64,000 nt of DNA from Phyto melanocephala (taxonomy: Eukaryota; Arthropoda; Insecta; Diptera; Rhinophoridae). The stretch's first letter is position 1, and each line of letters begins with the position of its first letter. The DNA is taken from the NCBI GenBank assembly GCA_941918925.1, contig OW799233.1, positions 125,574,833-125,638,832 of the forward strand, read 5' to 3'. The translations under genes and the position numbers were made by a program. The notes under the pieces were generated by a model that was not told the origin of the DNA, ran no database searches, and was given only the letters and a program-made list of their open reading frames with translations. Shown piece after piece: positions 36,789 to 49,800 of the stretch.

Positions 36789-38308
36789 TATTGTGAAATC
36801 CTAGAACTTTATGACATGTGAATACAGTAAATATTAAATAAATATTTAAAAAAATTGGGCAAAAACTTGGCAAATGTGAAAGGAGGCTTACTTACATACT
36901 TATGTATCATTTGCTAGCTTTGAGTTTACGAACAAATTTTTGCAAATGAATAAATCGTTCGCAGAAAACTCTCAATCTAGAAACTTTTCTCTGGACACAA
37001 ATTTTTTCAAAAAAATTGATGAATTCATCTCAAGCAAAAGGCAATTCTCTACAAAACGTTGTTCTCCTATAAAGATAAAATCAAGTTGATATAGGTAAAA
37101 ACATTTGATAAATTAAAAAAAAAATACGTGTGACAGGTGGCACCAACTAAATCTCAAAAATCTTAATTTTAGGAAAAAGATCTTAAATTTTTTTTTTATT
37201 AAAAAATCTTAAAAATTAAGGTAAAACCTTCATTCCGGCATCGCTGTTTAGCAGTATTTTAATGACAACGACTTCGACAACTGGAATAAGGGCGAATATT
37301 TCTTTAATCATTTAAAAAGGTAAAAAGTTATAACGATGACAAAGATGACAATACGATATGATATACATACCTTATGAATCAAGCAATTGTATTGATTTAC
37401 AACTAATAATTTAGATTCGTTTACAATTTTAAAATTTATAAGCTTAAATTATTTATTTTTTTTTATTATCATTTACTGTAATTAATAAATTTTATTTTTT
37501 AAGACCTAATTACAAAATTATCTTTCATATTTATATGTATATTTAGGGTCGAGTTAATTTTAATATCCATTAAAAAATATGTTTTTGATATTTATAAAAT
37601 CTACAAATATATTAAGAAGTATAAATTAAAATCTTGTTTGTGTATTTTTTTTAACAATTTAAATTTTAGATATTTAAAAATATGTATATAAATTTTTTAA
37701 ATTACAACTAGATAAAAAAACAAAAACTGAGTGCCTATTAAAAACAAAGCTTTAGCCTAATTTGCAACCTATCGTAGGAATTGTGTATTGTTAAGGAGGA
37801 AAAATAAACTCAAAGTGGAATTACTCATTTGTTTCAAACAAAATTTGTAGTCTTCTCCCTCAGCATGATAGTCCTCGTTGCACTAGTGCTTCCTCAAATA
37901 TAGACTTCCATTAGATCTACAATATTTTAGCTGGAAGACGCCAGTTCTACTTGAGTTAAAAACAATGCGAATACAAACTATCTTTTTCTTGGACGCCCTA
38001 TATTTTTTGTGTCTAATGGTGTTCTAGTCAATCCTTGATTGGTGGCCCCTTATTTAGAAAAAAATTGTTTTCAACATTTTTTTACGGACAATACTTGAGA
38101 GTTTTCTACAACAAAATTTAACATTTTTGTAAAATTTTACCAGAAAATTAAAGATGCCATATAGAGTATCTCTCTTATTGACATTATAATTTGTAAAATA
38201 AGCTTCATTAACTTACACTTAATGCCCCTATTGAGGTTCACAACTGTTATAACAATTTGGTCGACCTTAATAAATTTGCATTTCCATTCCTAAATCAACT
38301 AAAACTTT
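36789..38308. other. AT-rich intergenic stretch
   Basis: No gene or complete transposon recognised. A partial copy of the gtgaatacagtaaatatt end of the 35879 element is at 36818-36835. Confidence 0.45.
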
Positions 38309-38515
38309 TTATAGCCACCACCAAAAAAGTGGTGTGGGGGTATATTCATTTGTAACACATCGAAATATTTATTTTAGACCCCATAAAGAATATATTTTCT
38401 GAGTTCTCGTTTCATTTTAGGACGATCTAGTTATGTCTGACCGTCTGTTGAAAGCACGATTGATCTCGAACCGAAAAAGTTAGGGGGCTGAAATTTTGCC
38501 AGAATATTTATAATA
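38309..38515 (-). mobile_element. DINE-like tail fragment of the 3.3-kb element subfamily
   Basis: It reads tatagccaccaccaaaaaag, then ggtgtgggggtatattcatt, a GACCGTCTGT scrap and aagcacgattgatctcgaac. This is the inverse of the 17760-17994 tail of the large DINE-like element. The head is absent. Confidence 0.65.
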
Positions 38516-38547
38516 ATTTTTATATAAAAATTGGCTTAATTGCTATA

Positions 38548-39089
38548 AAGGGTCCGCCAAATAACTTTTTTTTTGAAAATGCTATAAAAAAAAGTGCAGC
38601 TTCGGCTGTGTCGCACGTAGCGCCGTCCTTGTTGCCAATATCCTTCTCTTCAATTTTTGTGAACAAAAATTCGTTCAACATGGCCCGATATCGATCGCCA
38701 TTGACGACGGCCACTCCTTACTCGTTTTCGAAAAAAAAAAATGGCCCAATTATGCCTCTGGACCACCAAACAGTGACTCGTTTTGGGTGTATTGGCTTTT
38801 CAATGTATGCGTGCGGGTTTTCAGTGCCCCAAATGCAACAATTTTGCTTGTTTACATACCCGCCAAGATCAAAATGAGCTTCATCTGAAAAGATAATTTT
38901 TTAGCAAAATCGGCATCTAATGTAAGTCGATCGCAGGCCCACTTTTCCAGCATTGTTCAATCGTATACACAACCATATTCGTTCAGCGGAAGGATAAAAC
39001 TAATTATCTGTCAAATCAGACATGAGCTAAGTGTTACTATTCACGAAATAAGCACTATTTAAAAAAAAAATGTTAGATGGCGGGCCCTT
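38548..39089 (-). mobile_element. Mariner-like deletion derivative (542 bp) with TA duplication
   Basis: The ends are aagggtccgccaaataactt and, inverted, aagggcccgccatctaacat, with TA on both sides. An antisense frame (38520-38714) retains AVVNGDRYRAMLNEFLF, EDs and GATCDTAEAAL, the region around the second catalytic block of a mariner transposase (QQDGATCHTA, here with H to D). Most of the rest is deleted. Confidence 0.75.
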
Positions 39090-39189
39090 TATATAAAAGC
39101 TAACGTCATTAAAAGAAAAATTATTTATTGCACGATTTGAATTTAATTATACCTAATGCAGCTACAATTTTTTTTCCGATACACTCCCT

Positions 39190-39850
39190 AAATACAAGAA
39201 TTAAAGCCCGCAGATAAAAGTCAGACAATTTTGCAGTTAAATTTCAACAGTTAGCCAGAATTGAAACCAACTTTATTGAAAATCTGATTATGAGTTATGA
39301 AGCTCATTTTCATTTGAATGGCTGTGTTAATAAGCAAAATTGTAGGTTATGTGATTCCTAAAATTGCAGAGCCATTCATCAAAGCCAATCGCACCCCCAT
39401 TAAATGTAAAGTATGGTATGGTATCTGAAAAAATCGTCGGGCCTCACTTCTTCAAAAATAATGATGAAAGTGCTGCAATCGTAAATGTAGGTTTAGATCC
39501 TGCTTTTGAAAACAGGACAGAGATGTGTTTTCAGCAGAATAGAGCCACTGCCCACAGTAAAATTTTTGGAATGCGGATAAATTCGAAAATTATTTCGCCT
39601 GATTTGTAAGCACCCGAATATTTTCTTTGGGATTATTTGAAGAAACAAGTATGTATATGTGAACAGGTTAAATATAACCCTTAAACTCAAGGCTAACACT
39701 GTTGCGGAAATTCAAGCGCTACAGCTACAAATATTGAAAGATGTTATGAAAAATTTTCTAAAACGAGCCCATCACTGTGAAGCTGGAAATTTTGGTCATT
39801 TAAGCGATATCATTTTCTACACTTACTGTTGAACAAATTTCTAAACCTCA
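39190..39850 (+). pseudogene. Mariner-like transposase relic
   Basis: Frames read FIENLIMSYEAHFHLNGCVN (the SDEAHFxLxGxVN box, first Asp altered), then a frame with CFQQNRATAHSKIFGM (QQDGATAHT box, Asp to Asn), then APEYFLWDYLKKQV. Two of the catalytic carboxylates are lost and several stops intervene. It is similar to the relic at 11876-13030. Confidence 0.7.
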
Positions 39851-40381
39851 TAGTGACTTCTGATCCATCCAAATTTGTGTTAATGTAGGAAATTCTTAAA
39901 AACTACGGACAACTATAAACTGTGAAATTTTGCTCTTAGTATAGTACAAAATTTTGGTTGTTGTAAAATGTCAGAACATGGTACAATCTTAATCTCCACT
40001 TTTGCAAGTAGGATGTGCAAACATATTGCAAGTCAGTTTTTTGATCACTTCGCACTTGATCAACAATAGTGTATTAACTCGAAAATCTAAAATTTTCAGT
40101 TGTGGCCTAAAACTGTTTTTTATTGCCTTTTAAGTAAATTTAAAAATTCAAATACAACAACATTTAAATGAAACGATTTGATTATTTTATACTTGAATAA
40201 AGGCTTAATTCATAATAATACCTTTAATATGAAAATTTGTGATGCATTTGCTGTGTTTGTTTACTTTGGTATTAACTCAAAGTAATACTCTTTTCCGATA
40301 TAGGAATAGTCACTAAAATATCAATTAAATGGTCACAACGTGATTTTTGAGATGAAAGAGTCAAGGGCATAATGTGACATT

Positions 40382-40995
40382 GGGTACGTTCGTAAATGCT
40401 GCAAATTTGTGCATCACTGCGGCAGTAATGCCAAATGTAGTTGCTGATGCGCGATCAGCTGTTGCAGATGCATTGCAGCTGCTTAACAACAGCGTAGAGT
40501 TTGCTTTTTTGAACGTCCTGCAAAAAATATAAAATGTTATCCAAAATACTAATAGCAAATACTATTGAAAATGTTGATGTTAAAAGTGACTTTTTCTTAA
40601 ATTATAATAAAAAAATAATTAGGAACAAGATGAAATGACTTCTAATTATAAGAAATAAACTAAAAGTTAAAAGAAGGTTGATTCGATTCCTAAAATAAAA
40701 AAATAAACATATAATAATAATAAAATATAATAAAAAAACTAAAAATATAAACGAATTAAATTTAAAGAAGTAATTGTTGTTTAATGCTACTTACTTCTCC
40801 ATTGTATGTAAACTCGATTACTAATGCATCAGAAACTTAACTGTTGTCATATTTGCAGAAATTTGCGGCAGCACTGCCAACTGTTTGCAAAAATGAACAT
40901 TTGACGCTTAAAAGTGCTGCCAAAATTGCATTAATGAACGTTTTACTTTTACTATGCTGCAGTGATGCGCAACTGTTGCATTTACGAACGTACCC
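40382..40995. mobile_element. DNA transposon derivative with GGGTACGTTCGTAAATGC ends
   Basis: The left end gggtacgttcgtaaatgctg and right end catttacgaacgtaccc are inverted repeats that continue imperfectly through gcatcactgcggcag / ctgcagtgatgcgc, about 45 bp in all. ATT flanks both ends (40379-40381, 40996-40998), consistent with a 3-bp duplication. The frames inside (40361-40558 antisense, 40844-41032) are Ala/Leu-rich readings of the repeat arms and not genes. Confidence 0.7.
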
Positions 40996-40998
40996 ATT

Positions 40999-41751
40999 TT
41001 TACAGTTAATAGATCGGAATGTTATTCGTTGATTTTTAGCAAAAAATTAAAATTTTTATGTATCGATTTTTTACCCTATTGATAATCAAGTGCGACTTGA
41101 TGTTTTTAAAAATCTAGTAAGAGTTTTGTATTAATATGATAAGCCTTTATTAGTTCAATATTTTTTATTTTTGTGAAACCTTCTTAAAAAGAAATTCTAC
41201 TTTTAAGGTTATAAGCTTATCAATACTTAAAATGATGGTTATTTCTTATTTCTGGTCATTTTCAATTACAATCTATTCCAGTCTTAAAACTTCTGAACAT
41301 CTTCTTAGGCCAGAATTACATTTTCCTTAATACATCTCCGTATATAGGGCATTGATAACTTGTCTCCTAGCTCCTAACAGACATTAGTTATTACAGAAAA
41401 AACATAAACACACATATAATAGTATGTAAAGGGTTTCTTAGTAAGAATGCCCTTTTTTTAAATTAAAACACGTATATTTATGTTGGATTGTAAAGTCGGC
41501 ATGTTCCGATTAAGTATGGAATAAAATATCCATTAAACGCCCCTCCCCCCACGGCTCTGATGACACAAGGAAACAAAATTGATTTTTTGTTTCGTTGACT
41601 GGAACTTTAATAAACTTTTTACTAATTTTAGGTCGCTGATTTTAAATCTAAATTCCAATTTCCTTCGTCAGCTCGCATTTTTAAGTAACTGGTACTAATT
41701 GTATTTATTATTATTTTTTTTAAATTGATTTTTCAAGCTCAAGGTCTTTAT
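40999..41751. other. AT-rich stretch, probable decayed element
   Basis: No gene is recognised. A segment near 41440-41545 (aaaacacgtatatttatgtt, then gattaagtatggaataaaat) resembles 50605-50700 beside the mariner relic in the yata intron. Confidence 0.4.
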
Positions 41752-41860
41752 AAATATTTGTTGATTTATTTATTATTCAATATTTCACACAATTTCTATC
41801 CTGAAGATGCTACACAAAGGAGTAGCAAAATATTGAATAATAAATAAATCAACAAATATT
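41752..41860. repeat. Long near-perfect inverted repeat around a hammerhead-like motif
   Basis: The arms 41752-41785 (aaatatttgttgatttattt ...) and about 41827-41860 are complementary over about 34 bp, with a further 12-13 bp outside (attgattttt / aaaaatcaat). Between them lies CCTGAAGATGCTAC, loop, GTAGCAAAATATTG. The same phrase occurs after the Penelope relic at 50468-50500, so this is likely the terminus of a Penelope-like element. Confidence 0.6.
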
Positions 41861-42057
41861 TAAAAATCAATTAAAAATGTTATGAAATAAAGGTCAAATA
41901 AGAGCAATAAGAATGTACTTATTAATTTTTACCAAAAAATCATAGCTTTACTTTTCTGTAAGAGATTTTTAAAATCTTTTATTTTTATAAAGACGTAAAT
42001 TTTATCTTTGACACACAATCAAATTTTTGAAAATCAACAAAATGGTTGTTTAAGTAA

Positions 42058-43441
42058 TCTATACTAATATAATAAAGAGGAAATGTGTGTTTGTATATTC
42101 TGAGTTTTGTTCGAAACTACAAATTAAATTTCTAAAATTTTTTCACGAATGCTCTAGGTCTATCCACCGAACTGACATAGGCTATATTTTTGTTTTATTT
42201 TTCAGGTGGGCGGTGGTACCTCCCATAAAAATTGAACACATTTTATAACATTTTTGAAGAACTGTAGCAGATATTCCTTTTAAACTTTGTACGAGTTACT
42301 TTGACACCAATTTGAGAAAAAAAAAATGGACAGACTACTACTCCGAGTAGGGGGTATGTTATCCCCCATACAAAAAAAAATACATTTGATTTCATATATA
42401 GAAAACTATAAACGAAGCTTGGTTGAAACTTTGTATTAGCAATTTAACGACAATTTCCTTATTACAGCCAAAAATGTTTATGATCGGAGCAGAGGTAATG
42501 TTATCATCCAACGAATGAAATACTTTCTGTCAATAATCATCTATCAATCGATAAACTGCATTAAAAAATCACTTTAAATTATAAAAATTAAAATTACACA
42601 TACATTTATAAAACAAGTAAGAGTGCTATATTCGGCCGTGCCGAATCTTATATAGTCATGCAATAACAATAGTTTGTATCACCATTCATCTCATATGAAA
42701 TACGTACAACATATAAAAAAAAAATATATAAAAAACATACCATTGTAAAATTATAAATTTACGTATTTACGTTAAAAAAAAAATTTTTTAAAATTTTAAA
42801 AAAATACAAATAAAAAATAAAAATAAAAAAAAATTAAAAAAAAACTAAAAAAATAATAAAAATATAAATAAAAAATAAAAAAAGTTAAAAAAAAACGTTT
42901 TAAAAAAAATTTAAAAAAGAAAATTAAAAAAAATTTTAAAAAATATAATAAAAAAAAATTAAAAAAAAAAAAAATTTTTTGGCTCAGCCGGTATTCGAAG
43001 CCTTGTTTACTCTAACCAGTATACCATGTTTGTATGTACAAATGTATGTTGTTGTTGTGTTAAAAACGAGGTGGCCGTGGTTTTTTCCTCATATCTCAGT
43101 TGTTTATGTATCGATGTTTCTGAATTTCAATACCGATCTACTCCCGAATATTTCTGATATTTCAATACCTCACCCGGCTCCAGGCGATGTCAGGGGAGGC
43201 TTCAAAAAGTTGTTTTCAACATACAGACTGACAAATTGACAGAGCTTAATCGACCTCCCCTATTCATAAGCTTTCAGAAAATATATACTTTATGGGGTCG
43301 GAAGTGAAAATTGGTGAAATTTCACACGGAATGACAAACCTACATATATATCGTCGGTCTCATGTAGAAAGGCCATAACTACATCTATATAAATAAAACA
43401 ATAAAAATTCCCTGGTGGGTGCAGCGAAGCACGCCGGGTTA
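42058..43441 (+). mobile_element. Non-autonomous Helitron interrupted by a DINE-1 copy
   Basis: It starts TCTATACTAATATAATAAAG after A, a textbook Helitron 5' end. The 3' side carries the hairpin gtgcagcgaagcac followed by gccgggttat, but the final CTAG is not intact. A DINE-1 copy occupies 42611-43350. Confidence 0.7.
42611..43350 (+). mobile_element. DINE-1-like element inside a Helitron
   Basis: The head aaacaagtaagagtgctata with the TTCGGCCGTGCCGAA palindrome is followed by a deletion of the tatacccttcac part and an A-rich tract, then the conserved ggctcagccggtattcgaag ... ttatggggtcggaagtgaaa tail. The last gggtata motif is lost. The GTCY run is reduced. Confidence 0.75.
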
Positions 43442-43689
43442 TAAAAATTAAAAGTAAAATTTTGTATTTTTAAAAATCAAGAAACGCCACAAATGTGTAA
43501 GTAAGTGTCTTATTACTTTCACCATAAGTCACATAACCTATAAACAAAATGAGACATCGATCGTATTTTACTATGAACTTCAGTAAAATGTTTACGAAAG
43601 CGAAAAAAAATAAGTGGTTTTTTAAAACAAAAAAATAAAAGTGCAAATTGATAAAGAAAATATAAATCATTTTAACCTTCAACATTTAA

Positions 43690-43850
43690 TCAGTCAATAC
43701 AAAAATTGTCCAATGGCTACGCAAGAAATGTCTTTAAACTTTTGAAGAAATTTTTAGAGATGTTGCAGTATCTTACCGATGACGCACTGGATCTCGTATT
43801 TGAGCTAAGGAATTGTTTCTAATTTACCTCCGGTTCTAATAAAAAATAAA
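43690..43850 (-). pseudogene. Fragment of a mariner-like element
   Basis: The sequence ttaccgatgacgcactggat ... tttgagctaaggaattgttt closely matches 50780-50820 in the mariner relic within the yata intron (ttcaccgatgacgcgttgga). Only this fragment is present. Confidence 0.55.
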
Positions 43851-43880
43851 ATGAATTACGTTCGTAAATTTATATTCACA

Positions 43881-44277
43881 CTAGCCAGCAAGGCTAAAAA
43901 TTATAACTTTTTTATGGGCGTGGCACTGCCCACTTTTCTTATCACGAAACTGTATAGTCATGACAGCTCAATATGTGTGTGCAAAGTTTCAGAAAAATCG
44001 GTGAAGTTCAAGTAGCTGAAAATGATAACTTTTTTTTATGGGCGTGGCACTGCCCACTTTTCTAATCACGAAATTATTAAGTCATGACAGCTTAATATGT
44101 GTGCAAAGTTTCAGAAAATTCGGTCAAGTGCAAGTAGCTAAAAATGATAACTAATTTTTTATTGGCGTGGCCCCGCCCACTTTTTTCCACCCATAAACAC
44201 TACCTGAAATGTGTACAACAACTTGCCAAAGTTTGAGTCCGATCGGTTTTACAGACAGAGTTTCACTTTTATATATT
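43881..44277 (-). mobile_element. Non-autonomous Helitron, inverted
   Basis: On the minus strand it begins at aatatataaaagtgaaactc and ends with ggCTAG. It contains about three units of the gggcgtggcactgcccactt repeat (43916, 44040, 44164), which is also found in 60904-61784. Confidence 0.7.
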
Positions 44278-44279
44278 CA

Positions 44280-45570
44280 CATAAACACAAAAATTCACAA
44301 AAGGCAAAAATAAAGAAAAATTCTCATTTTGTATATATTTAAGACTTTTTTGCCAGACTTTTTTAAAGATACATATATTCACGGTTATCATGAATTTCAC
44401 AATGTTAAAATTTGCAAATAAAATTTTTTGTTCACATGGATTTAAATTTTGTCTTGTAAATTCCATATGAATGAAATGACATACCTGGTGAATAACTTTC
44501 TTTACAAATTGTTAACATGGTTCACATGTGAGCTTTTCAAAATAGCGTGAATTTTTTTTTTAATGCAGGCAAAGTCACAAGTTATTTTCTCGGAGCTTTA
44601 AAATTCGGAAATTTTTACAATTATTTATGATATCAATTGTTCACAATTTCAGAAATTTCCATGTGGATTTTTTTTTTTTTGTGATAATCATGATTTACTC
44701 AGATATCAAAGTATCTCCACATCAAATTTTATCCAAAATCATCCAGTTTTAGAGAGTTTTTTAAAATGTGCCATACATGTACCGAAACATTATATTTATA
44801 GTTTTATTATAAGTGTAAATTTTTTATCGTTTTATTATTTTTTTTAATAAAAGTTTACAAATAAAAGTGTAAAGGAAAGTTTAGTGCATATTTTAACATT
44901 TTTCATAAAAAAAAACAAAATTTTTTAGTACATGGACCTTCTGTCCCAGGTGATTATGTAGATATATTTAGTTGTATATAAAAGACAAAAATATTATTTA
45001 CAAAGATGCTCTCGTTTCATTTAAAGTTTTTACGAAACTTGGACTGTTACACGGAATACAAAATAAAAAAATATTTTACAGGTTTGTAATTAACAAATAA
45101 TACAGTATTTTTTTCATTATTAGAAATGGATTTAGAGAAAAAATTTTTACCCATTCTAATAGGTAAGTCATTAGTTTTATATCTAGTACAATTCTGTTTC
45201 ATCACATTTCAATTTAATGACTCTCAATTAAACGTGACAAGAAATTGTATGATATTAAAAAATGTTCTCTTAGACGTTTTTTAAGCGTACATTTATAATT
45301 TCTTTGCAATTTGTTTATAACATGTGGTTTTATGTATAAAACAACATAATTTGTTTAACTAATCTAATAAATGGTTAAAAAATTCGAAGGGAATTGTTTC
45401 ATTATTTTGTTTTAATTATTTTTTTTTTGTTTTTTGTTGTTTTGTTATCGCATTCAATGCGTAAAGGATTTATATTGTTCCTAAACATTTGTAGATTTTA
45501 TTTGTTTAATATTATTTCTAACATGCAATTGTCGTCTTGGTTTTTTTTATTTTATTATTCAAATGTTTTT
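44280..45570. other. AT-rich intergenic stretch
   Basis: T- and A-rich with short frames only. No gene, RNA or complete transposon recognised. Confidence 0.45.
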
Positions 45571-45571
45571 C

Positions 45572-46614
45572 ATACCCTTCACAGTGAGTGTAAAGCGAAC
45601 ATATAGGTTTGTCATTACGTTTGAAATTTCTACAATATTCATTTCCGACTCTATAAAGTACATATTTTCTAAAAGCTTATGAATAGGGGAGTCTGTTTAG
45701 CATTATCCGTCTGTCCGTTGAAATGTGAAATCAACTTTTTCAAGCCCTCCGAAATCGCGAAGACCCACGTAAGGTATAACAGAAATATTCGAAAGCAGAT
45801 CGGTATTGGAATTCAGCATAATCACCCCATAACTTTTTAAGATATGAGCAAAAAAAAAACACGACTGCATCTGTTTTTTCGCTTATTTTTACCAAAAAAT
45901 AAAATTTTCTAGCCCTAAGATAATTTATAAATATTGTTGTTTATTTATAGATTTAGTATACCTTTGGAGATATTCATGTAAAATTGGTGACTTATTGCCA
46001 AAGTTTATTTGAAAAATATATATTTTTTAAATATGTATGTATATAAAATTTTTTCAAATTTCTAAATAAATTTTGAACAGGCTTAACCAAATTATTAGCC
46101 GTAATCTCAAAAACTAACAAATCGGTTCGAAACAATTTGAGATATAAGCACCAAAATACAAATGTTTTGGTGTTTTTTTTTTCTAAAATTTACAAACGGA
46201 AATCGATATTTTTCAGTTTCTATACATCATAGAGAGCCAATATAAGGATCTTTATTATTGAAATATAGCTAGAAAAATCCAAATGGTGTCCTAGATTAAA
46301 TGGCGAATATATAATTCAAATATTGTAGTTGCGGCTTTATCCCCTTTAATCCCTAAAAGTAAACTGTTAAAAAAGTGTAAAATCCAAGATGTCGTCTAAA
46401 ACAAAATGGCGGAACAAATTTTTTTAACCCCTAGTAGAATACAGTTAACTACGTAAAAATTCAAGGATAGCGTCGGAAATAATAATGAAAAATGGCGTAT
46501 TACAGGAAATCTAAAATCTAGATTTAGCTACGATGTGGTGTTTATACCTATTTACATGACGGTGAAGGGTATTATCAGATTCGGTTCGGCCGAATATAGC
46601 GCTCTTATTTGTTT
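45572..46614 (-). mobile_element. DINE-1-like element just downstream of yata
   Basis: Reverse orientation: it begins catacccttcacagtgagtg and contains ctgtccgttg and gaaatcaactttttcaagcc. It ends with ggtgaagggtattatcagat, the palindrome ttcggttcggccgaa, and cttatttgttttt. It is longer than copies 1 and 2 and resembles 18421-19353. Its end lies about 250 bp from the yata stop codon. Confidence 0.75.
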
Positions 46615-46775
46615 TTATTATTATTATTATTATTCTTTCTTTATATTAAATATTGCATTATTAAGCTAAAAATATTAATGTAGAAAAAAATATATGTAGA
46701 ATGTATGTATGTATGTGTAGACGAAAAAATATTATAAGTATACATATAATATTAATAAATATTTATGTTTTTTGT

Positions 46776-46786
46776 TTTTATTTATA
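46776..46786 (-). promoter_or_regulatory. Candidate polyadenylation signal of yata
   Basis: On the minus strand AATAAA occurs about 85 bp downstream of the yata stop codon. Position and hexamer fit a cleavage and polyadenylation signal, but AT-rich DNA makes chance matches common. Confidence 0.4.
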
Positions 46787-46866
46787 TGTATGTATGTATA
46801 TAGTTAGTTACATAAGTTTAACTGAAAACAATTAACTGTTTTAAAATTATAGTTAAATGCTAGTTT

Positions 46867-49800
46867 TTAAAGCTTTTTTGCGCCCAATTTCATTGGACCA
46901 CTATTACGTTGAGCTCGTCGTGCTTCCAGTTCACGTTGACGATGCAATTTCTTTTCTTCACGTTTCCGTCGTGCTTCATCGAGTTTTGAGTTGCCTAGAA
47001 TAGTTTAATAATTTCAAATGTTAAAGATCAAAAATCAGTTAAATATTTTATAAAAAAAAAAAATATTTAAATAAAGTACTTTTTTTTGTGCATTTGAAGT
47101 AAACATATCTGTGGCAAAAAGAAATAACAGCTTAAGTCGACATAAGCTAAAATTTAAAGAAAAAAATTTCAACTACTTTAGACAACTTTACAAAAAGCTA
47201 AAGCGTTAAAACTGTTTGCTATTATTTTTTTAACAAATAGTATCGTTTGGAATAATATCTTATTTTAAATTATAATATAATATAATTATAAGCAATATGC
47301 TCTTTGATTAATACACGCCTGAATTTATATAATAACCTTTATTTTAAGGGAAATAAATTTTTAAAAATCAACTCAAAAATTTAAAAGTGGTTTTTCCTAA
47401 AAATCTACATGTACAAAGAGACATAAGCAGTTTTTCCTTATTACCACAGATATATTTATATACTTAAATTTAATATATACAGAAATAATTGTATGGCTTA
47501 ATATAAGAAATGCGGAGCTCGATTTTCTATTACTTAGCAGAAGAATAAAAAAATTTCATAAAGCTTAAAAGAATTAATTAACTACATAATTATTAACAAT
47601 GGTTTATGAAATTTATCAGAGGTGATGTGTTTGTTAGTTGATATATGTCGGGTAAGGCAAAAGTCCCGCTACCATTTTGATTGCGCGCCATCTTGGTTAT
47701 GTGACGTTTAGCTTAGGTTCGCTATAACCATTGTGTTGTGTAGACGTCCAAATTTTATTATGGATAAATATACGCCACAAGAACGAGCAGAAATATTGAC
47801 GATATTTTTTGAAAATAATCGTTCTTCTATTGCCACTCAGCGGAAGATTTTTTGTCTAAATTGATAATGAGCGGAAAGCTAATTTTCTCCTCAATTTATT
47901 CATAAAACATCATCCACTAAAAATAACTGTACGGTGTGGTATTTCATGCTAGAAACATCATTGTACCCTAATTTTTGGAAATTGCTAAGGTGTTGGAGTT
48001 ACAATTACTGCTGAACAGTACCAAGACATAATTCGAAATTTTCGTTTACCTTAAATGAAAGAGCAAGGATTAGATGACATGCGGTTTCAGCAAGATGGGG
48101 CCACAGCACATACAGCTCGTTCAACAATTATTAAATGATGTTTTTGTACGAAGACTAACTTTGCAATATGGCGATTTAGGATGACCAGTCAAATCTTGAG
48201 ATTTAACAGCACCAGACTTTTTCTTATGGAGTTTTTTTTTTAACCAAAAGTTAATGTGAATAAGCCCCAAGCAACTCAACACCTTCATCACAAGGCAATT
48301 TCGAAAAATTTATTTAACGTACCACCCAAGGCAAATTAATTCATCAGGTAGTTTTGATTTTTAGTTTCGATTATTATTATTTTTTCACTTTTTTCAAACT
48401 TCAACTTTCAAAGATCATAGATAAAAAATAATTCTCTCCCTTTTCTCATTTATTTCAACTGTCAAACTTCATATGTATAAAAAACATAAACAAAACAAGT
48501 AAGAGTGCTATATTCGGCCGTGCCGAATCTTATATACCCTTCACAACGTGTAGTCATACAATAACAATTGTTTGTATCACTATTCATCTCATATGAAATA
48601 CGCGCATACATACATACATAAAAAAAACATACAATAAAAAACATACATATATAAAAACATACCATTGTAAAATTATAAATTGAGTTTACGTATGTATGTT
48701 TCAAAAGAAAAAAATAAAAAAAAAAGATAATAAAAATATAAAAAATATATAAAAAATAAAAAAAATATATAAGAAAATAAAAAAATTAAATAAATAAAAA
48801 AAAAATTAAAAAAATAAAAAAAAATTAAAAATTAAAAAACAAATAAATAAAAAAATATTTTAAAAAAAATATATGAAAAAAAAACATTTTTTTTAGCTCA
48901 GCGTAGATTTTTCCTCATATCTCAGTTGTTTTTGGAACGATTTTTCTGATTTTCAATACCGATCTGCTGCCGAATATTTCCAATATTTTAATACTTCACG
49001 CGATCTCGGGGGCCTCAGAAAGTTGATTTCAACATACACACGGACAGACGGACAGACTGACAAAGCTTAATCGACTCTCCGATTCATAAGCTTTCAGAAA
49101 ATATACACTTTATGGGGTGGAAAATTGTAGAAATTTCACACGGAATGACAAATCCTTTTTCACTGTGTGAAGGGTATACAAATTCTCTCCGAGCTGCGAT
49201 TACCTGTTGAATAAATATGCCTTGATACCTTCCTAATAAAGGATGTCCTCAGTAAGAATTCTCTTTACTCAATAATTATTTACTAACTATAAGTGATTTC
49301 GAATTTCATAAGAATAATAGAAGGAAGATCATAGATATATTGTATGATAATAATTTTCCTAGGAAAATAATTTATAGTTTAATTGGACAATATAAAGGTC
49401 AGAGAGGACTTGAGATAACCAACACTAGTCAACCAAAGATTTTTAAATCATTAATATACGTACCTATAGTGTCAGAACGATTAGAAAGATCGAGAATTTT
49501 TGAAAATGATAGATATAAAATGACTCATAAAACGTACAATACATTAGGTAAATTATTTAGTAAGACAAAGGACAAAATTTACCATTTTGAAATATCTAAT
49601 GTAGTATATAAAATTCCATGTAAGGGTAATAGTAGTAAAACATGCAATAAGGTATATATAGGTACAACTAAGAATAAACTCAAGACTAGAATTGGAGGAC
49701 ATAAGTCGGACCAAAAATACAGGAATAATGTTTCACAGAAAACTGCATTAACATCACATTGGGCCAATTCAAAGTAGACTCTCATATTGTACTATGTCAT

